A DNA stretch of 64,000 nt, from assembly GCF_900103165.1 (NCBI RefSeq), contig NZ_FNKY01000001.1, positions 372,001 to 436,000 on the forward strand, read 5' to 3'. Of the stretch, positions 59,554 to 64,000 are shown in pieces; the stretch's first letter is position 1, and each line of letters opens with the position of its first letter. Source of the DNA: Nitrosospira multiformis (GTDB taxonomy: Bacteria; Pseudomonadota; Gammaproteobacteria; Burkholderiales; Nitrosomonadaceae). Both the position numbers and the translations under genes were made by a program. The notes under the pieces are model-generated. The model did no database searches. It saw nothing but the letters and a program-made list of their open reading frames with translations, and had not been told where the DNA came from.

Positions 59554-60172
59554 TTTTCAAGATTGAAAAAATAATGGGGCCGTTTTTTCAGCGCAATAAT
59601 TTGATCGACCCGGCTGTCATTATCATAGCCTATTTCGCAGGCGATTTCATCCCCACTAAATGTGTCGTGCTACTTAGCAGCGATCACGACGCGACATCAC
59701 CATTCATAGCTCCTTGATTATTAGGTGGCCGGGTTCTTGGCATTGAGTTAGAAATTAACGAGCCTGCAATGCCACGAAATGGGTGTGGGGTGCTGTGCTG
59801 AAAGGTGGCGTGATGGGTGCGGAAGTTGCGGGCCGCATCCATGCGAAATACGAGCTTGAATGCTTGCAGAGCCTGATCGAATCACAAGTGCATGGAAGTC
59901 GATAGCTGCGGTTCGCTATCCTTGATTGGTGGGACGAGGACAATCGAATAGAGCTCAGATATCGCATGAATAAAAGACATAAAAACTTTTACAATAAATA
60001 TGCCCCCAGTTATGCCCCCATCTACACAACGCTACCAATTCCGGAATTGGGATAACCAGTCTATCTACTGATGAGCTTTATATCAATACGGCTAAGGTAC
60101 AGTAGAGATAGCCTATACCATGTTGGGTAATTTAATTGATACACTGATTGATTCGAGACAGGAGGAAGTGGC
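59554..60172. other. Gene-poor stretch around attachment-like copy 2
   Basis: No recognised gene. A short plus-strand frame ending near 59908 (HAKYELECLQSLIESQVHG) may be a gene tail but lacks a clear start. Two close ATGCCCCCA/GTTATGCCCCCAT repeats lie near 60000-60020. Confidence 0.4.
59924..59976. repeat. Diverged copy of the tRNA-Ala 3' end (attachment-site-like), copy 2
   Basis: GATTGGTGGGACGAGG...ATCGAA matches the 3' end of tRNA-Ala (ATTGGTGGAGACGAGG...ATCGAA at 63627-63652), and the following GAGCTCAGATATCGCATGAATAAAAG matches copy 1 (59057-59083). It marks a second junction between the tRNA core and element DNA. Confidence 0.6.
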
Positions 60173-60403
60173 GTGAATAATAACGATGGTGACCACAGTG
60201 CTGAGGAAGCTCTGAAAAATTATCGTAATGCAGCAACAAGAATCAGAGAGGGGAATGGGATCAGCGCAGAGGATATAGATGAGCTGATAATGCTATTGTC
60301 AGTTTTTGTAGACCACCCAGAGAGCGATGAAGATGCGCGCCTCGAGCTCGTAAAAGAGCATCAGCAGATTTATGAGCGATTTTACGAACAAAATAACGCT
60401 TGA
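60173..60403 (+). CDS. Small acidic hypothetical protein
   Basis: A 76-residue, strongly acidic, helical protein (SAEEALKNYRNAATRIREG, AEDIDELIMLLSVFVDHPES). GTG start with GGAGGAAG just upstream. No family recognised. It lies near an excisionase and may be part of the same element. Confidence 0.55.
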   Translation: MNNNDGDHSAEEALKNYRNAATRIREGNGISAEDIDELIMLLSVFVDHPESDEDARLELVKEHQQIYERFYEQNNA

Positions 60404-60428
60404 TTAGCCCGCAAAATGCGCGTGGGCG

Positions 60429-60575
60429 CTACCCAAACTCAGCGTAAGGATTGGCTCCGTTCTTCTTAAAGACAGAACCCTTCGACCTATCCGCCGGGCT
60501 CATTCCTAATATCCCCAGTACAACCTCAGAAAGATCGGGGCAGCGTATTATGCTATGGTTTTTGCCGTCTAGCAC
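60429..60575 (-). pseudogene. Terminase-small-subunit-like C-terminal fragment, copy 2
   Basis: A frame reading RCPDLSEVVLGILGMSPADR and ending ANPYAEFG, related to the fragment at 58187-58309. A GTG at 60575 could start it, 23 bases inside the excisionase gene end. The pattern resembles the C-terminus of phage P27-type small terminases (tentative). It may be only the tail of a deleted gene. Confidence 0.4.
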
Positions 60576-60756
60576 CCATCAGTCCCGTCTCTACCCATGA
60601 TTCGAAACCTTCTACCGATATTAATATCCGGCCATCAGGCGCTTTGCGCCATACCCTGTTTTCCATCCAGGCGCCGCGCTTTATCTTGGCGCGAATCGCG
60701 TCCTCGGTATAGCCGCTAAATTCCGAGAACTTGCGGATGGTGACATAACCTTTCAT
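60553..60756 (-). CDS. Excisionase-family DNA-binding protein
   Basis: A 67-residue protein starting MKGYVTIRKFSEFSGYTEDA, with IRAKIKRGAWMENRVW and RILISVEGFESWVETGL. This is the winged-helix/MerR-like fold of phage and island excisionases in proteobacteria. Such genes normally sit beside a tyrosine integrase; none is found in the window, so the element looks decayed or acts in trans. Confidence 0.8.
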   Translation of the reverse strand: MKGYVTIRKFSEFSGYTEDAIRAKIKRGAWMENRVWRKAPDGRILISVEGFESWVETGLMGARRQKP

Positions 60757-60852
60757 TGCTCGCACTGGGGAATGTCTTGAAAGTTAAATAGCTCATGACG
60801 CGTCCTTGTAGTCTGCGAGATTAATATTGAGAGCTGAGATAGGGGATGGGGG

Positions 60853-61071
60853 GTGGGAGAAAATATTCTGCGGAAAATAGATGGGCCATACGTTTCGCAG
60901 GCATTGCAGACCTTGCCGGATGCTAATAAAGGGAAGGAGGATTTTAGGGAAACAGTAATCGAGGTTCCAGTAGTGGGTTTGGTGCGCTTTAAATGCAAGC
61001 GCATGACTGGCAGGCAGGGGAAATATCGCTATCGATTCTGGACGGCTATCGAGGCGTTTAAAGTGGAGTAG
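60853..61071 (+). CDS. Small hypothetical protein of the mobile element
   Basis: A 72-residue basic protein (GENILRKIDGPYVSQALQTL, VGLVRFKCKRMTGRQGKYRY, RFWTAIEAFKVE). The start lies in a G-run without a clear ribosome site. It is divergent from the excisionase. The RFKCKRM...RYRFWTAIEA part has the look of short phage proteins; not identified. Confidence 0.5.
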   Translation: MGENILRKIDGPYVSQALQTLPDANKGKEDFRETVIEVPVVGLVRFKCKRMTGRQGKYRYRFWTAIEAFKVE

Positions 61072-61307
61072 AGATTGGCGCAAAACTTTCAATTGGAGAG
61101 GACGAACCCGGAATCGGCCGGTCTGTTAATCCCGCCAGCCGAGCTTTTTGCTGTATGACGGAAAGTGCGGGCGTTTGCCATCTACGGACCTGGCTACATT
61201 TTCGATTAAAACAACAGAGATATTCGTAAGCTTTGAAAGAATTTGCCATTTTTCTTTCAAAGCTTATAATTGTTTGAAAGTTTTCTTTTCAACATTAACG
61301 TAATACC

Positions 61308-62459
61308 ATGATATCAACGGATTTTACTAACCAAAAAAGCGGAAGTCTTATTCACTCTCCTCTAGGATTCCTCGCATTTGTTCCCGCTCCTTTACCCCCT
61401 GAAATTATCTTCGATATGGAACTTGCGATGACGCTTTCAAAAGCAGACGCAGCTTTGTCGGAGCTTTCAGGGCTCGGAGGTCAATTGCCCAATCCCCACC
61501 TGTTGATTGCACCTTATATGAAGCGTGAAGCGGTTCTTTCTTCAAGAATAGAAGGAACGAAGGCGAGTCTTTCCGATATTCTAATTGATGAACTAGATGA
61601 GGATGCACTTAAACGCACACCTAGTGATGACGTACGGGAGGTACGCAATTACATTCACGCCATGGAATCAGGAATCAAATTGCTCGAACGTTTACCGATA
61701 TCTTTAAGACTCGTTAGTGCGATCCATGAAGAACTTATGCGTGGAGTAAGGGGGGAAAAGGCGACCCCGGGTCATTTCCGACACAGCCAAAACTGGATAG
61801 GCCCACAAGGATGCACCCCCGCAACGGCGACATTTGTTCCTCCACCTGTGAGAGAGATGAACGAAGCGCTCCACGCATGGGAAAACTTTTTGCATATTCG
61901 TGACACAATTCCCGATCTGATTCAGTGCGCCCTTATGCACGTTCAATTCGAGACTATTCATCCATTTCTGGACGGTAATGGGCGGGTCGGAAGACTTCTA
62001 ATCACATTCTTTTTACTGGAGAGGAGGCGCCTTTCGCAGCCCTTACTTTATCTATCTGCGTATATCGACTCTCATAAAGCGGATTACTACGAGTTACTGC
62101 AACGTGTACGAACCCATGGGGAATGGAATCCTTGGTTACATTTTTTTCTAAACGGAGTTACCGAAGTTGCCACAGCAGCGGGTCTTCAGGCGAAAGAACT
62201 GCATAAGCTCCGAGAAGAATACCGAGCAATACTGCGAGACAAGCCGAATGCGCTCATATTATTGGACCAACTATTTGTAAACCCCTTTATGACTATAACG
62301 AGGGCCGCTAAAGTGCTTAAAAAATCTCACCCGACAGCGAAAGCAGCTATATCTGTGCTAGAGAATAAAAAGGTATTAAAAGAAATTACCGGGCGACATT
62401 GGGGAAAACTCTATGTATCTAAGCCTATCCTTGATGCAATAGAAAAGCCGCTCGTTTAG
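61308..62459 (+). CDS. Fic-family AMPylator with self-inhibitory motif
   Basis: A 383-residue protein. The Fic active site HPFLDGNGRVGR is intact with His218, and the class II inhibitory motif SSRIEGT (residues 78-84) with its blocking Glu lies upstream, so activity is self-restrained. A C-terminal winged helix (ITRAAKVLKKSHPTAKAAIS) suggests DNA binding or dimerisation. It transfers AMP to target proteins. The 3' end overlaps the broken nuclease gene on the other strand. Confidence 0.92.
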   Translation: MISTDFTNQKSGSLIHSPLGFLAFVPAPLPPEIIFDMELAMTLSKADAALSELSGLGGQLPNPHLLIAPYMKREAVLSSRIEGTKASLSDILIDELDEDALKRTPSDDVREVRNYIHAMESGIKLLERLPISLRLVSAIHEELMRGVRGEKATPGHFRHSQNWIGPQGCTPATATFVPPPVREMNEALHAWENFLHIRDTIPDLIQCALMHVQFETIHPFLDGNGRVGRLLITFFLLERRRLSQPLLYLSAYIDSHKADYYELLQRVRTHGEWNPWLHFFLNGVTEVATAAGLQAKELHKLREEYRAILRDKPNALILLDQLFVNPFMTITRAAKVLKKSHPTAKAAISVLENKKVLKEITGRHWGKLYVSKPILDAIEKPLV

Positions 62460-62658
62460 TGGTCCGCGTAAACATAGCAAAGCTTACATCCAACCCGTCA
62501 CACTTGATCCTGGCCGCGGTGCGTTTGTAGCGGTCTTTGACTTGCGGGATTATTTCGGCCAGCCTGATTTTGACTTGCTGCTTATCCGCGTTCAGAACGG
62601 TGAGGGTGTCTCCATCGGAAATCCCGATGACCGTAGCGAGGAATAAAGCTGATAACAT
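62425..62658 (-). pseudogene. Broken second copy of the thermonuclease gene
   Basis: The first 36 residues (LATVIGISDGDTLTVLNAD, KQQVKIRLAEI) are almost identical to the intact nuclease at 59104-59553. The part with DAPENGQPFGAKSK is then deleted, sequence resumes at about DRYKRTAARIKCDGLDV, and the rest is lost into the Fic gene end. It is a relic of a duplicated module. Confidence 0.85.
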
Positions 62659-62938
62659 GAAAAGGCTAAATTAGTAGGCTAATCAAGTCTTTGTTTTTAA
62701 CATGATATCCGTGCTATCGGATACCTCATCATAATTAACCACTGGCTCCAGGGGCTTAACTAATTCATCTTGGGGAGCTGTATCCCATACGACTCCTGAG
62801 CATGTGAATCGTGCGCTGTCCATTTCTGCGAGTGATCTCAAAATTCTTGAGTCAATAAGCTTGCCAGACTATTGCGTAGCAAAAACTGAGAGCCTAATAT
62901 GGACTAGCTTGCCGCTGTTAACGATCAATGGAGAAAAA

Positions 62939-63520
62939 GTGAAAAAGGAAATTAAAACATTAATCGTTACAGCGTTATTGTACTTCGCTCCTTTTCCCGC
63001 TCATGCATTTCCGATTGCCGCACCGGGAACAGAAGGTTCGCGAATCTTCGGGATCGGGGCTGGACTCCCAGTAACAATTACCTATCTAGGAGGCTCAGCA
63101 GCGCACAGTATTGATTTATATCTGATGGATCCATCAACGGGTGCTCTGCTCATTTTTAGCAACGACTCTGCATCTGTTGGGGATACGAAAAACATTGGAG
63201 AGGTCCACAGCGGGTCGGAGTTATGGTTTCGTGTGCATGTAAATGACACGGGGTATGACTTCTTTAATGGATCGCGAGACTTTAATGCTGACGGTCAGTT
63301 TCATGCAAGGATTCAACGCAATTGGCTTCCAAATACAGCGTTGGCGAGCTTCGAAGCCATATATGATCCATCTGGGAATTCCAGTGTTTTCGATGACCTA
63401 AGCTTTTCAGTCTCTAACGTCAATGTTATCCCCATTCCAGAACCCGAAACCTACGCCATGTTTTTAGCCGGTTTGGGTTTGCTGGGATGGAGGCTGCGTA
63501 ACGCCAGAAGCCCCCTTTAG
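62939..63520 (+). CDS. PEP-CTERM sorting-domain protein
   Basis: A 193-residue exported protein from a GTG at 62939 (KKEIKTLIVTALLYFAPFPA, signal to AHA), with GGAG upstream. The mature part is beta-rich with no known enzyme motif. The C-terminus has the PEP-CTERM signal: IPEPETYAMFLAGLGLLGW then RLRNAR. Exosortase (EpsH/XrtA) elsewhere in the genome would process it for surface delivery, often linked to exopolysaccharide. The frame to 62804 lacks support. Confidence 0.85.
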   Translation: MKKEIKTLIVTALLYFAPFPAHAFPIAAPGTEGSRIFGIGAGLPVTITYLGGSAAHSIDLYLMDPSTGALLIFSNDSASVGDTKNIGEVHSGSELWFRVHVNDTGYDFFNGSRDFNADGQFHARIQRNWLPNTALASFEAIYDPSGNSSVFDDLSFSVSNVNVIPIPEPETYAMFLAGLGLLGWRLRNARSPL

Positions 63521-63573
63521 GCGTTGGATTCAATAGAACTTGATGGGAAGTGGTAGGAGGAAAAACCAATGAA

Positions 63574-63596
63574 AAAGCCCGCATTTAGCGGGCTTT
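63574..63596. terminator. Bidirectional terminator between the PEP-CTERM gene and tRNA-Ala
   Basis: A perfect stem AAAGCCCGC/GCGGGCTTT with a 5-base loop, T-rich on both strands. It serves the plus-strand gene and the minus-strand tRNA. A diverged copy is at 58981-59005. Confidence 0.85.
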
Positions 63597-63629
63597 TGGG
63601 ACTTCCTGAGACTTGTTGGAACATCTAAT

Positions 63630-63705
<76 letters not shown>

Positions 63706-63842
63706 GATTGTTACACGTATTTTATAACAAAAAGCGATGGCATAATATTGAGGTTACTAAGCAGTAGCAACGATTTTGCAATCCTGACAGGTATTTTGGC
63801 AGGTAATTACACTTACAAGGGAATTAACGGGGTCAACCCCCT

Positions 63843-64000
<158 letters not shown>

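Overview
The window is a stretch of beta-proteobacterial chromosome, most likely from an ammonia-oxidising bacterium of the Nitrosomonadaceae (Nitrosospira-like). The key evidence is a complete ammonia monooxygenase subunit C gene (amoC) standing alone at 34191-35003. A beta-proteobacterial caa3 oxidase cluster, a PEP-CTERM protein and the gene order around rsmI, ftsK/lolA/rarA/serS agree with this. Species cannot be fixed from the sequence alone. || Layout. 1-5121: the glycine cleavage system (end of gcvH, gcvPA, gcvPB) with a one-cysteine thiol peroxidase between the two P-protein genes, then a PfkB kinase and a glycine-zipper lipoprotein. 5231-7793: acyltransferase, apaH, a membrane-anchored cytochrome c and tRNA-Arg. 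8240-20000: FadL-type porin, a PAS-GGDEF-EAL protein, kup, sixA, a glutaredoxin-like protein, rsmI, yraN, a BON lipoprotein and a GlcD-like oxidase. 20047-27820: a minus-strand cytochrome c oxidase operon (coxB with fused cytochrome c, coxA, a 36-residue gene, ctaG, DUF2970, coxC, surf1, a Sco-like protein, ctaB, sco), with a DUF2909 gene on the plus strand and no ctaA. 29088-37489: a thioredoxin-like protein, a helical DUF6781-like protein, serS, rarA, lolA and ftsK; the lone amoC lies on the opposite strand between ftsK and lolA and has a sigma-E-type promoter. 37703-43978: glcF-glcE-glcD plus a tartronate semialdehyde reductase, then a rubredoxin reductase preceded by a cysteine-less rubredoxin remnant. 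44122-48466: a small inverted-repeat element, a run of low-complexity secreted proteins and lipoproteins, and a Lon-type protease fragment. 48737-50533: ppnN and tRNA-Lys. || 50534-63705 is an accessory region, AT-rich in most parts. It carries orphan hypothetical proteins, a polymerase fragment fused by recombination to a GC-rich acetyltransferase, an HflX-type GTPase, a ParE/Phd toxin-antitoxin pair, very small proteins with strong ribosome binding sites, an excisionase without an integrase, a Fic protein, two copies of a thermonuclease gene (one broken), two copies of a terminase-like gene tail, and a PEP-CTERM protein. The 3' end of tRNA-Ala (63630-63705) and its flank are repeated at about 58981-59083 and 59924-59976. 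This looks like successive integrations of an element at this tRNA. The conserved chromosome resumes with hemF at the right edge. || How it fits together. The glycolate oxidase cluster, tartronate semialdehyde reductase and glycine cleavage system together form a 2-phosphoglycolate/glycine salvage route, as expected for a RuBisCO autotroph. The oxidase cluster is the terminal step of the electron chain fed by ammonia oxidation. The lone amoC is placed and promoted like a stress-response copy.
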